Below are positions 26,209 to 34,448 of a stretch of 64,000 nt of DNA, in pieces. The DNA is from Lacrimispora amygdalina (GTDB taxonomy: Bacteria; Bacillota; Clostridia; Lachnospirales; Lachnospiraceae): the NCBI RefSeq assembly GCF_900205965.1, contig NZ_OAOF01000002.1:248001-312000 (forward strand), written 5' to 3'. Numbering within the stretch: the first letter of the stretch is position 1; every line of letters starts with the position of its first letter. The position numbers and the translations under genes were made by a program. The notes beneath the pieces are model-generated. The model did no database searches, was not told the DNA's origin, and was given only the letters and a program-made list of their open reading frames with translations.

Positions 26209-27147
26209 ATGACTGAAAGTACGAAAATTATATATCTGATGGGAACAAAGATCTCCCTCTATTTAAAGGCAAAAGGCGCTGATCTGCTGGTAAGCAATGC
26301 AGAAGACATGCTGATTCGCTATAATGAAATTTTTAGTGCCAATAGTGAACATTCTCAGCTTGCCTTATTAAAAAAAGCGGCTGCATTTGCTCCGCAAAAG
26401 GTGGATGAAGAGCTGTATGAACTGATAAAAATAGGAAAAGCCCATAGTCTATGCAAAAATTCATATTTAAATATCGCAATAGGTCCCTTAATCAAGTTAT
26501 GGAGAATCGGTTTTGCTGAGGCACATATACCGGATAAAGAAGCAATCGGGAACGTTCTTGAGCTTTTAAAACCTGAAAATATACAGCTGGACGACGATAA
26601 TAAAACTGTCTATTTCTTAAAAAAGGGCATGGAGATCGATCTTGGAGCCATAGCAAAGGGATATTTTGCTGATAAAGTGATGGAATTCTTTAAGAAAAGC
26701 GGAGCTGTCTCTGCAATGGTGGATATGGGTGGCAACGTTCTGGTTTATGGGGAATCCCCCTCCGAAGGCGGTGACTGGAAGGTCGGGATACAAAATCCGT
26801 TTTTGCCCAGAGGCAACGTGGCAGCACTTGTGAGCATAAGAGACCAATCCGTTGTAACATCAGGAATCTATGAGCGAGTGCTTGAAAAAGAAGGCAGCAG
26901 ATACCACCATATCTTTAACAGCCAGACAGGCTTACCAATCGAAAATAATATTGCTTCTTTAACGATTATAGCTGACCGGTCGCTGGACTGCGATATCTAT
27001 ACGACTAAATTTTTTGGATTAGATGCAGCGTCAATTATCCGTAGAGTTAACACAATGAATGATCTGGGTGCCGTTGTCATCACTGTGGATGGAAAACTGG
27101 CCTGCACAGATAATCTTATAGAAAAACTTCATCCATTCAGCACATAA
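26209..27147 (+). CDS. apbE: FAD:protein FMN transferase
   Basis: 312 residues from the ATG at 26209, preceded by CAGGAG; the frame is open further upstream but overlaps lysR. ApbE family marks include a KLWRIGF segment, MEIDLGAIAKGYFADKVMEF and MVDMGGNVLVYGE, then SVVTSGIYER and HHIFNSQTGLP. ApbE covalently attaches FMN from FAD to Ser/Thr in FMN-binding domains. The likely client is the SGASETS motif of the 807-residue reductase in the same locus. No lipoprotein signal is visible, in keeping with a cytosolic client. Confidence 0.9.
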   Translation: MTESTKIIYLMGTKISLYLKAKGADLLVSNAEDMLIRYNEIFSANSEHSQLALLKKAAAFAPQKVDEELYELIKIGKAHSLCKNSYLNIAIGPLIKLWRIGFAEAHIPDKEAIGNVLELLKPENIQLDDDNKTVYFLKKGMEIDLGAIAKGYFADKVMEFFKKSGAVSAMVDMGGNVLVYGESPSEGGDWKVGIQNPFLPRGNVAALVSIRDQSVVTSGIYERVLEKEGSRYHHIFNSQTGLPIENNIASLTIIADRSLDCDIYTTKFFGLDAASIIRRVNTMNDLGAVVITVDGKLACTDNLIEKLHPFST

Positions 27148-27162
27148 TCAGTATAGTAAGAA

Positions 27163-27184
27163 TGCGCGGCAATTAAGCCGCGCA
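27163..27184. terminator. GC-rich hairpin between convergent apbE and larE
   Basis: TGCGCGGC and GCCGCGCA form an eight-base stem with a six-base loop between the convergent stops of apbE and larE. Flanking T-tracts are poor, but the position fits a shared bidirectional terminator. Confidence 0.6.
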
Positions 27185-27201
27185 CTCCTTATCTGATTCC
27201 A

Positions 27202-28023
27202 TTATTCAATTCCCACATCCATACTTCCAGACCGGAAGCCTTCTAAATCCAGAGTAATATAGGAAAATCCAAGTTTTTTTAAGTAAGATATTACAGCATC
27301 CCTGTCTTTTATAACGCATTCAAACGAAGCCTGGTCGACTTCAATCCGTACAATATCCTTGTGAAGACGAAGCCTTACATTACCGCTGAAACGATTACGG
27401 AGGAATTCTTCCCCGTCACCGATTCGTTCCAGAATATCATAATCAATTTCCGTATTATACGGCAGCCGGGTCGCCATGCAGGGAGCGGACGGTCTCTGTG
27501 CAACAGAGATTCCATATTCTCCAGCCAGGGCCTTCACCTGCGCTTTCGTAATATGAAGCTCTGCCAGAAGACTGATAATTCCCAGTTCTTTTAATGCCCT
27601 GATCCCGGGGCGGTATACATGCATATCATCCTCATTGGTCCCATCCATAATAACTGGAATTTCTCTTTCTCCCGCAAACTCCCTCAGACTCTGAAATAGC
27701 TTTTTCTTACATAAATAGCATCTGTTTACCGGATTGAAACGGATTTCCTCCTGCTCCAGTTCATCTACAGTAATTATTTTGTGAATGCCCCCCAGTTCTT
27801 TTGCTACTTTGGAAGCGATATCCAGATCACAGGAGGGATGCAGTCTGCTGTCAAAAGTAACTGCATATACTTTTTTCCCTGTCTTTTTCACCGCTTCTGC
27901 TGCCGCCTTTAACAACAGACTGGAATCAACCCCGCCGGAAAACGCAAGACAGATATCCTCCCTGGCAAATTCCGCCATCGCCAGCTCAAGTTTTGCTTTG
28001 AGATTCTGCAAATTTACATCCAT
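27202..28023 (-). CDS. larE: LarE sulfur transferase for nickel-pincer cofactor synthesis
   Basis: 273 residues of the PP-loop ATPase superfamily: SGGVDSSLLLKAA near residue 29, MDGTNEDD near 127 and the LarE-typical SAPCMATRLPYN around 182. LarE activates the carboxylates of the biscarboxylated pyridinium nucleotide and inserts sulfur. Besides C182 there is a C-x-x-C pair (RCYLCKKKLF, C102/C105). Three such cysteines mark the [4Fe-4S]-type LarE, which recycles sulfur, rather than the Lactiplantibacillus type that sacrifices one cysteine. It follows larC by six bases. Confidence 0.9.
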   Translation of the reverse strand: MDVNLQNLKAKLELAMAEFAREDICLAFSGGVDSSLLLKAAAEAVKKTGKKVYAVTFDSRLHPSCDLDIASKVAKELGGIHKIITVDELEQEEIRFNPVNRCYLCKKKLFQSLREFAGEREIPVIMDGTNEDDMHVYRPGIRALKELGIISLLAELHITKAQVKALAGEYGISVAQRPSAPCMATRLPYNTEIDYDILERIGDGEEFLRNRFSGNVRLRLHKDIVRIEVDQASFECVIKDRDAVISYLKKLGFSYITLDLEGFRSGSMDVGIE

Positions 28024-28029
28024 GTGATC

Positions 28030-29334
28030 TTATCCCTCCTTTTGAAGAATACGGTAAACAGTCTGGTAATCCAGTCCGCTCTTTTTAGAGAGGTTTTTCA
28101 CGCTTTCATATTCTGGATAGCTGAATTCCCTGTCTTTATATTGACAGACTTTCACCTCTGCTTCTCCCCACTGAGTCATAACCGTTCTTTTTTCACGAGG
28201 TAGAACCGTTCTCTCAGCGCGATATCTTCTGATGCCTATGGTCGTCGTCTGAATAAACAGGATTTCTTCCACGGTATCTATCTGGCTTTTTTTGCAGATA
28301 ACCGAAAGCATATAGGCCGGCCGGTTCTTTTTCATATAAATGGGAGTATACCACACATCTGCAGCGCCTGCATCAAGCAGAGACTCCATAGCAAACCCAA
28401 GCGCTTCACCGGTGCTGTCATCAATATTGGATTCCAGAACCCACATCTCATCTCCTGCTGATGCTTCTTCTTCAGAAAGTATCATGGCACGCAGGACATT
28501 GGCCTGTTTAAATTCCTTTTTCCCTGCTCCCATGCCAGTCTTTAAAATCCGGCAGGATGACGGAAGTTCATCATTTGTCTTTAATGCCGCAGCAATCGCC
28601 GCTCCAGTGGGAGTAACCATCTCTCCTTCATTGTCCGTCATTCGCAGTTTTAAACCGTGTGCAGATGCGATATTGACTGTAGCGGGAACAGGAACAGGAA
28701 TGACTCCATGCTGACACCGGATGCTTCCGGATCCCTCTGCCAGAGGGGAGACTATAATTTTATCCACTCCCAGATTATCTACGCAGACAGCTGTGCTGAT
28801 AATATCAATAATCGAGTCAATCGCTCCAACCTCATGGAAATGTACCTCTTCCAAAGGAATACCATGTGCTTTTGCCTCCGCCTCTGCTACAATATCGAAC
28901 ATCTGTCTTGCCATCGATTTAACCCGTTCACCGGCATCCAGCCGGTCTATAATCTCATAGATGTCTGCAATATTTCGATGTTCGTGACTATGCTCATGAT
29001 CGTGACTGTGCTTATGTTCGTGACTATGCTCATGTTCGTGAATGTGCTCATGTTCGTGACTGTGCTCATGTTCGTGAATGTGCTCATGTTCATGGCTGTG
29101 CTCATGTTCATGGCTGTGCTCATGCACCGCCTCTGTTTCCAGATGAACATCAAAATCATAAGCATCCAGTCCGCACTTTTTAGTTCTGCCAAAATGAAGA
29201 TGGTATCCGCTTAACCTAAGACTCTCCAGCGTCTTTACCAGGACCTCTTTATCAGCTCCCAGGTCCAGAAGAGCTCCCACCGTCATATCACCGCTGATTC
29301 CTGAATTACATTCCAAATATAATATTTTTTTCAT
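28030..29334 (-). CDS. larC: LarC nickel insertion protein, single-frame form with His-rich insert
   Basis: 434 residues starting MKKILYLECNSGISGDMTVG, the LarC signature, with FHEVGAIDSIIDI and the C-terminal WVLESNIDDSTGEALGFAME. LarC puts nickel into the pincer cofactor in a CTP-dependent step. In Lactiplantibacillus the full protein needs a programmed frameshift; here it is one continuous frame. Residues of about 70-120 form a strikingly repetitive His/Glu stretch (HEHSHEHEH units) that presumably stores or delivers nickel. The start directly abuts the larB stop. Confidence 0.92.
   Translation of the reverse strand: MKKILYLECNSGISGDMTVGALLDLGADKEVLVKTLESLRLSGYHLHFGRTKKCGLDAYDFDVHLETEAVHEHSHEHEHSHEHEHIHEHEHSHEHEHIHEHEHSHEHKHSHDHEHSHEHRNIADIYEIIDRLDAGERVKSMARQMFDIVAEAEAKAHGIPLEEVHFHEVGAIDSIIDIISTAVCVDNLGVDKIIVSPLAEGSGSIRCQHGVIPVPVPATVNIASAHGLKLRMTDNEGEMVTPTGAAIAAALKTNDELPSSCRILKTGMGAGKKEFKQANVLRAMILSEEEASAGDEMWVLESNIDDSTGEALGFAMESLLDAGAADVWYTPIYMKKNRPAYMLSVICKKSQIDTVEEILFIQTTTIGIRRYRAERTVLPREKRTVMTQWGEAEVKVCQYKDREFSYPEYESVKNLSKKSGLDYQTVYRILQKEG
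28979..29127 (-). repeat. Tandem coding repeat for the LarC His/Glu stretch
   Basis: Near-identical units of CATGAACACAG/CACATTCACG type (12-30 base periods on the minus strand) encode alternating His-Glu/His-Ser codons. The repeat keeps the reading frame. Its regularity makes length variation by slippage likely between strains. Confidence 0.8.
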
Positions 29335-30078
29335 TTATCTTACCGCCAGTCGATTAATCTGAGTTGCAATGTATCCCGCTCCATAACCATTATCAATATT
29401 TACTACAGAAATACCATTAGCACAGGAATTGAGCATGGTTAATAATGCTGACAAACCGTGAAAGCTGGCTCCATATCCTATGGATGTAGGCACCGCAATC
29501 ACCGGACAGTCCGCCATTCCTGCAATTACCGTTCCAAGTGCACCTTCCATTCCTGCTACTGCTATAATGCAGCTGGCCTGTCCAATCCGTTCCCGGTTAG
29601 ATATCAGACGGTGAATACCTGCCACACCAACATCATAAATCCGGTCCACAAACGAGCCGAAGTACTCTGCAGTCTGGGCTGCTTCTTCCGCAACGGGTAT
29701 GTCTGCAGTTCCTCCCGTGCAGACTGCGACACATCCCTTCCTTATCTTATCCTTTTTCTCCACCTTCAGAATCCTTGAAATGGGATCATAGGTAACTTCC
29801 GGTACAACAGCCTTTACCAGTTCAAACTGCTCTTTCGTAGCCCTGGTTCCAAATACCTCCCCATCCCGCAGAAAAAATTTTCTATATATTTCCACCAGAT
29901 ATTCATCTGGTTTTCCCTGGCAGAAAACAGTTTCCCCAAAGCCCGAGCGAAGTGCCCGGTGATGATCCAGTTTGGCATATCCTAAATCTTCATAAGGAAG
30001 GTCCTTTAAAATCTTTTGTGCCTCATCTACCCCCATCTCACCGGTTTTAACCAGGTTAAGCATTTCTTTTATGTCCAT
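29335..30078 (-). CDS. larB: LarB, pyridinium biscarboxylic acid mononucleotide synthase
   Basis: 247 residues from the ATG at 30078 (AAAGGTG lies upstream); a GTG at 30087 is possible but too close to its ribosome site. The C-terminal two thirds resembles PurE/AIR carboxylase, with CTGGTADIPVAEEA, DVGVAGIHRL, AGMEGALGTVIAG and VPTSIGYGASF. LarB carboxylates and hydrolyses nicotinate adenine dinucleotide in the first step of cofactor synthesis. larB, larC and larE are packed in synthesis order, but no larA (racemase) is present in the window. Confidence 0.92.
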   Translation of the reverse strand: MDIKEMLNLVKTGEMGVDEAQKILKDLPYEDLGYAKLDHHRALRSGFGETVFCQGKPDEYLVEIYRKFFLRDGEVFGTRATKEQFELVKAVVPEVTYDPISRILKVEKKDKIRKGCVAVCTGGTADIPVAEEAAQTAEYFGSFVDRIYDVGVAGIHRLISNRERIGQASCIIAVAGMEGALGTVIAGMADCPVIAVPTSIGYGASFHGLSALLTMLNSCANGISVVNIDNGYGAGYIATQINRLAVR

Positions 30079-30114
30079 CCCTCTCACCTTTCCTCTGCTG
30101 CACCCAATAAACGC

Positions 30115-30633
30115 TTAAAACAGCTTTTTTAGTAGTATATCCCGTATATAGCCCCCGTATTTTTCCTTTGTTAAAACCACTTCATATCCCTGTCTGATTA
30201 TATTGTTTTTGCTGTAGTAATTGTCCGGATGTACTGTACACATCAGATATCTGTAGCCCATTTTTCGTAAATCAGCTTCTCCCCGCTGCATCAGGGCATA
30301 CTGCAGCCCATTTCCTCTGTATGCAGGAAGAATTGCAACCGATTCCATATGCGCCACTTTTTCCAACTCTGCTCCGGAAAGTTGGATATCCCTGCCTAAA
30401 TTCTCTTCCTTCATTCCAGGAAAAGAGACAATGAAAATTCCAGCAGCCGTTTTATGATCCATTTCTATTGCTTTATAGCCCAGACCATGATTTGCGCATA
30501 AAATACGGGTTGTATATTCTATGTCATCCGCCACAAACCACTGCTTATCATCGATATCGTTCCAGACTCTTTCAATGATATCTGCCATAACAGCAGCATC
30601 CGTTTCATTTGCCCGCTCAATCTTGAATTCCAT
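30115..30633 (-). CDS. GNAT-family N-acetyltransferase
   Basis: About 172 residues from the ATG at 30633, with AAAGGG upstream; the long frame opening to 30780 is not needed. It starts MEFKIERANETDAAVMADII and has the acetyl-CoA-binding VAILPAYRGNGLQYALMQ (R/Q-x-x-G-x-G/A type) and a C-terminal NIIRQGYEVVL. The substrate is unknown. It lies in the same packed operon as larB, 15 bases after the small membrane protein gene. Confidence 0.8.
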   Translation of the reverse strand: MEFKIERANETDAAVMADIIERVWNDIDDKQWFVADDIEYTTRILCANHGLGYKAIEMDHKTAAGIFIVSFPGMKEENLGRDIQLSGAELEKVAHMESVAILPAYRGNGLQYALMQRGEADLRKMGYRYLMCTVHPDNYYSKNNIIRQGYEVVLTKEKYGGYIRDILLKKLF

Positions 30634-30647
30634 TCGTTCCCTTTCTG

Positions 30648-30824
30648 TCAGGGAAGATGTACGAAAGGAGCACCCATCCCCACCCTGACAATTTTGACCC
30701 TCCCAAGAGGAATTTCCATAGCGCCATATCCCTGTATGTAACTGTAAATTCCAGCACAAAGCAAGATCAAAATAATACAAAGCGCGATCAGCATGACCTT
30801 ATTATACGTTTTTTTATCATCCAT
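30648..30824 (-). CDS. 58-residue single-helix membrane protein
   Basis: The start at 30824 has an excellent AGGAGG site five to seven bases upstream, which is the main support. The product begins MDDKKTYNKVM, has one hydrophobic helix (about 11-31) and an outer C-terminal tail of about 27 residues with GYGAMEIPLGRVKIVRVGMG. I do not recognise the family. It sits between the exonuclease gene and the acetyltransferase gene, about 10 and 14 bases away, so it is translated as part of that operon. Confidence 0.6.
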   Translation of the reverse strand: MDDKKTYNKVMLIALCIILILLCAGIYSYIQGYGAMEIPLGRVKIVRVGMGAPFVHLP

Positions 30825-30834
30825 ACTGCTCCTC

Positions 30835-31503
30835 CTACCCATTCTTTGTAAACCGGCACCGGGGATAATTGGTGCAGCCGTAAAATACACCAAACCGGCC
30901 ATTCCGTTTCTTTAATAACCCACCGCACTGGGGACATGTATAAACCTCTTCCGTTCCAGTCAGCTTTCCCATCTGTTCATAACACTGCTGATTCATCCTG
31001 CAGTCATTAAGTGCCCGGTGGGCTCCCTCCGTTGAAATGTTAAAATGTGCAGAGATATCTGTAAGCCGGTGCCGGTACAACTGCGGAAGGCGTTCTCTTG
31101 CCATAAATAAGGTATCTATATAATCATTTGGTAATGAAACTCCCATCAGTTCCCCAGCTGTCCGGTATAAAAAAAGAAGATCAAACGACTGAATATTATG
31201 TCCCACCAGAACTTCTTTGCCGATAAAGGAAAGAAAATCAGGAAGAACCTCAGAAAGAAACGGCGCCTCTTTCACCATCTCATCCGTAATTCCGTTAATT
31301 TTTGTTGCTCCTGCCGGAATATGTGTGCCTGGATTAATTAACTGGTTAAACTCTTCTGTAATTACATGATGTTTCACTTTCACTGCAGATATCTCTATGA
31401 TGGAGTCTTCCTGAGTATCCACTCCCGTTGTCTCCAAATCAAATACTACGTAATCTTCTATGTATTGGTTCAAACGTCTGCCTGTCAGCTCTGTTGCAGC
31501 CAT
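30835..31503 (-). CDS. DnaQ-like 3'-5' exonuclease with C-terminal topoisomerase-type zinc finger
   Basis: 222 residues from the ATG at 31503 (GGAGG upstream). Residues 10-170 are a DEDDh exonuclease: VVFDLETTGVD, VGHNIQSFDLLFLY and a late HRALNDC. The C-terminus carries a four-cysteine ribbon (CPQCGG ... GCTNYPRC) like those at the end of topoisomerase I, which would bind single-stranded DNA. It is probably a repair or RNA/DNA-trimming nuclease. It heads the operon that runs into larBCE. Confidence 0.87.
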   Translation of the reverse strand: MAATELTGRRLNQYIEDYVVFDLETTGVDTQEDSIIEISAVKVKHHVITEEFNQLINPGTHIPAGATKINGITDEMVKEAPFLSEVLPDFLSFIGKEVLVGHNIQSFDLLFLYRTAGELMGVSLPNDYIDTLFMARERLPQLYRHRLTDISAHFNISTEGAHRALNDCRMNQQCYEQMGKLTGTEEVYTCPQCGGLLKKRNGRFGVFYGCTNYPRCRFTKNG

Positions 31504-31571
31504 AGTTTCCTCCATTTCTGTATGTTACAGGACTTTAATCCTTATATCCTTATATCCTTTGTATCATTTCT

Positions 31572-31600
31572 ATTATATCGTCTTACGTTACGTTCATCAA
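31572..31600 (-). promoter_or_regulatory. Promoter of the exonuclease-larBCE operon
   Basis: The minus strand has TTGATG, 17 bases, TATAAT. The box is followed by a leader with short ATATAAGG direct repeats before the ATG at 31503. Confidence 0.65.
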
Positions 31601-31603
31601 GTC

Positions 31604-31636
31604 AAAAAAACAGCACTCCTGTTAAAAGGAATGCTG
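31604..31636 (-). terminator. Intrinsic terminator after the sugar ABC operon
   Basis: On the minus strand CAGCATTCCT pairs with AGGAGTGCTG (one wobble) around a six-base loop, followed by seven T. It lies 30 bases after the stop of the frameshifted permease. Confidence 0.88.
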
Positions 31637-31665
31637 ATCCGTTACATTTGTTATGAAATTAATTG

Positions 31666-32507
31666 TCATCCCTTTACAGCTCCAGCCATCATTCCCTGAA
31701 TAAAATATTTCTGAAATGCGACAAAAAGCAGAAAAATCGGAATAACAGAAAAAACTGAGCCTACGATAAGAAGGCTGTAATTATCCCCATAAGGATTAAT
31801 CAGTGTATTCAGACCCAAAGTAAGAGGATACTTCTGTGAAGACCTGATTACAAGAAGCGGCCACAAATAGTTGTTCCAGGCGTTCATTCCGTTTAATATG
31901 GCCATAGCTGAAAAGGCCGGTTTCATCAGCGGGATAATTAATCTGTAAAAAATTCCATACTCCGTGGCTCCGTCAATTCTACCTGCTTCTTTAAAGAGCC
32001 AGGGATACTGAGCAGATACTGTCGAAAAAAAAATATGGTTGAAGCATGAGCCAGGAACGGAAGGACGATGGCAGCATAATTGTCCATCAGCTTCCATGAG
32101 GATATCTGCTTATACAAAGGCAGCATAACCACTTCCAGAGGGATAGATAAGATTAAAAGCACCAGGATGAACAGGAACTTTTTCCCCTTAAAATCATAGG
32201 CAGCAAAGCCATACCCTACAAAAGAGCTGATCAGCAGGGTTCCGGATACTGTGAGTACCGTTAAAATAATGCTGTTAAAAAACCACCGCCAGTATTCATG
32301 CTGACCAAAAAACAAAAGAGTATAGTTATTAAGATTCATACCCGAAAGGTGAATCTCTAAATTCAGGCCATATTGAAGAAGATCTTCTCCAGGTTTAAAG
32401 CTGGCTATAAAAAGAACCCAGACCGGAAGAAAAATCCCTGCAGCAAGAAGGGTGAAAAACAGATAAAAAACAAATGTAACAGTGCGGTTTGTCGTATTTT
32501 TTTTCAT
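31666..32507 (-). pseudogene. Frameshifted MalG-type sugar ABC permease
   Basis: The first frame (start 32507, GGGGAGGG upstream) encodes a normal N-terminal two thirds, with five or so helices, through SIPGSL-K. It then runs into a stop at 31938. The second frame carries on the family sequence with EAGRIDGATEYGIFYRLIIP, the EAA loop, and ends in the typical GMMAGAVKG. The switch lies at about 31988-31996, in TTTAAAG. One missing base there (an A in the AAA run on the coding strand) would restore a full MalG-type protein of about 280 residues. It is either a real decay mutation or a sequencing error; the neighbouring deletion favours decay. Confidence 0.85.
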
Positions 32508-32508
32508 A

Positions 32509-33393
32509 TCAGTCCCTCCCCTCTTCAAATGTACCGGTTACCTTAAGCTGGATTAAATTAACCGCCATAACCACAAGAAGGAGAATAAAGCCTACCGCAC
32601 ACGCATATCCCAAGGCCCGTTTTTCCACTCCTTGTCTGTAAAGATACCCTACGATAGTCAGCCCAATGTTATTAGGTGAATTATTTCCTTTAAACAGCAT
32701 ATTACTCTCCAGAAACATGGAAAGACCGGCATAAATGCTGATTGTCAGCACATAGACCGTTGTGGGTTTCACAAGAGGAACTGAAATTTTAATAAACTGC
32801 TGCCAGCCGGAAGCACCATCAATGGAAGCGGCCTCATATAAATCAGAGGGTATGCTCTGCAAACCTGCCAGAAAATAAAGAATATTTACTCCGGTCCATC
32901 TCCAGCATGCCAGCAAAAGCAGAGCAAAGAAGCTGGTTCCTGCACCCTTGAGCCATTTTACCGGGCTCAATCCGAAAAATCCCAATACCTGGTTAAAAAG
33001 AGAGGTTGTGGATTCTCCAAACATCAGCCGGAAAATGGTACCTGCAACCACTACAGAGGTAAGTGCCGGTATAAAATATACTGATTTGAAAAATTCAGTT
33101 TTCTTTATCCATCTGCTGTTTAGCATGGCTGCAAAAAGCATGGGGAATGGAATCAGCAAAATCAGGGTCCCTGTCATGTATTTAAAACTGTTCCATATTG
33201 CTTTTCTGAAAATCTTATCTGTCACTAGTCTGGAATAATTATCAAACCCCACCCATTTGTTTTTTAATACATCCTCAAAGCTCAAAATCAACCCGTTGCA
33301 GACAGGAAGCATCCAGAAAATCAGCACTGTAATTACAAAAGGGCAGATGAACACATAAGGAGCTATTTTTTTTGAATAGAAGAATTTCTTCAT
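32509..33393 (-). CDS. MalF-type sugar ABC transporter permease (intact)
   Basis: 294 residues with about six helices and the EAA loop EAASIDGASGWQQFIKISVPL that contacts the ATPase. It is a member of the carbohydrate-uptake CUT1 permeases. It overlaps the frameshifted partner permease by a few bases and follows the truncated binding-protein gene. With both partners broken, it is probably not functional as part of a transporter. The substrate is unknown. Confidence 0.87.
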   Translation of the reverse strand: MKKFFYSKKIAPYVFICPFVITVLIFWMLPVCNGLILSFEDVLKNKWVGFDNYSRLVTDKIFRKAIWNSFKYMTGTLILLIPFPMLFAAMLNSRWIKKTEFFKSVYFIPALTSVVVAGTIFRLMFGESTTSLFNQVLGFFGLSPVKWLKGAGTSFFALLLLACWRWTGVNILYFLAGLQSIPSDLYEAASIDGASGWQQFIKISVPLVKPTTVYVLTISIYAGLSMFLESNMLFKGNNSPNNIGLTIVGYLYRQGVEKRALGYACAVGFILLLVVMAVNLIQLKVTGTFEEGRD

Positions 33394-33428
33394 TTTGTCC
33401 CCCTTCCGGTCATGTCACTGATACAGCG

Positions 33429-33454
33429 GCCGCAGGGCTGTCATTCCCTGCGGC
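33429..33454. other. GC-rich hairpin between binding-protein and permease genes
   Basis: GCCGCAGGG and CCCTGCGGC form a perfect nine-base stem with an eight-base loop. On the minus strand no T-tract follows. Such hairpins after binding-protein genes commonly stabilise that part of the mRNA and lower permease expression. Confidence 0.6.
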
Positions 33455-33465
33455 ATTGCTTTTCT

Positions 33466-34055
33466 TTATTTTTTAAATTCATTGTTTAAGGTTTCCTGGG
33501 AAGACTCAAGAACTTGTTTCACATCCATACCATCTTCAAAAATACTGTTCAGGGTAACCGTACATAATTCATTGTTGATGGAAGGATATTTTTCATCAGT
33601 ATAAGCCCTTAAAAGTCCAATGCTGTCCTTTTTCTCTAACAGAGTATCAAAAGGATAATTGGTAAAATACTGGATAAATTTGTTATCCGGATTCTGGGTC
33701 AGAGACTTATCTGTCCATACAGCGGTATTAACGGGATCAAATCCAAGTACATTCCATACCTCACGGTTGGATTCTTCGGAAAGCTTGATGTAAGCCATAA
33801 CCTCTGCAGCCAGCTGGGCATTCTTACCAGATTTAACGATCGCTGTGCCGGTTCCGCCTCCGCCAATCGTTGCTGTTTCTTTATCATCTGTATTCCATAC
33901 AGGTACAGGTGCAATGGCAACCTGCTTATTTAAATCCTTCATGTAATTTATAAATCGCGACGTCTGCCAGAATGGCATGATCTGTACTGCATATTCTCCG
34001 GAATTATAAGAGGGATAAGCTTCCTCATTATCAGGCTGTCCGCCAGGAACCGGTC
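33466..34055 (-). pseudogene. Sugar ABC binding protein remnant (C-terminal part only)
   Basis: The frame reads VPGGQPDNEEAYPSYNSGEY and on through MPFWQTSRFINYM, IAPVPVWNTD and TIGGGGTGTAIVKSGKNAQL to EFKK. This is the C-terminal half of a CUT1 extracellular solute-binding protein. The N-terminal half with signal peptide and lipobox is missing. At about 34055 it joins, out of frame, the 5' end of a LacI-family gene. The simplest reading is a single deletion that removed most of lacI and the first part of this gene. Confidence 0.8.
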
Positions 34056-34261
34056 ATATCTTCTGCGATTACACCGATGCTTCTGGTTTTCTGCATCTTC
34101 AAATTTTTTGCTACAATATTAGGCGTATAATTTAACTGTTCTGCCATTTCCAATACCAGCTTCCTGGTTTTTTCACTTGCGCCAGGTTTGTTATTTAATA
34201 TATTGGAAACGGTAGCCACTGATACACCGCAGCACTTTGCAAGCTCCTTAATTGTTGCCAT
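34031..34261 (-). pseudogene. LacI-family regulator remnant (DNA-binding domain only)
   Basis: 76 residues: a complete LacI helix-turn-helix and hinge (MATIKELAKCCGVSVATVSN, ASEKTRKLV, YTPNIVAKNL) and the first strand of the effector domain (RSIGVIAEDMTG), then foreign codons SWRTA and a stop. Normal members have about 330 residues, so the sugar-binding domain is lost. The remaining DNA-binding domain could still be made, but could not dimerise through the core or sense sugar. Confidence 0.82.
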
Positions 34262-34324
34262 TATTTCCTCCAGTGATCTTTTGTATTATTAACTCAAATT
34301 TTTATTTATTTGTCAACCTATAAA

Positions 34325-34340
34325 TGTTAAACGTTTTACA
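34325..34340. promoter_or_regulatory. LacI-family operator upstream of the truncated lacI gene
   Basis: TGTTAAACGTTTTACA is a near-perfect palindrome around AAACGTTT with the central CG typical of LacI/CcpA-type operators. It lies about 65 bases upstream of the truncated regulator gene, as expected for autoregulation of the former sugar operon. Confidence 0.5.
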
Positions 34341-34448
34341 AAACCGTTTTTTCTACAATTTGGTTTCATTCATTCTTAGATATTGACATTTTTTGTATTT
34401 TTGTTACCATATTTTAGTATAGACTTAGGAGAAGGAGTTTATAAAACG

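Noticed and set aside
28979..29127. Regular repeats that could be mistaken for a CRISPR array
   Set aside because: Units are contiguous, without unique spacers, and encode an in-frame His/Glu tract.
28657..29214. Plus-strand frames rich in Met/Val/Leu repeats opposite larC
   Set aside because: They are the reverse complement of the His/Glu coding repeat and have no ribosome site. The larC frame is clearly the real one.
34383..34448. Upstream TTG start of the 34.4-kb membrane protein
   Set aside because: The TTG belongs to a TTGACA -35-like box and has no ribosome site. The ATG at 34449 is preceded by GGAGAAGGAG.
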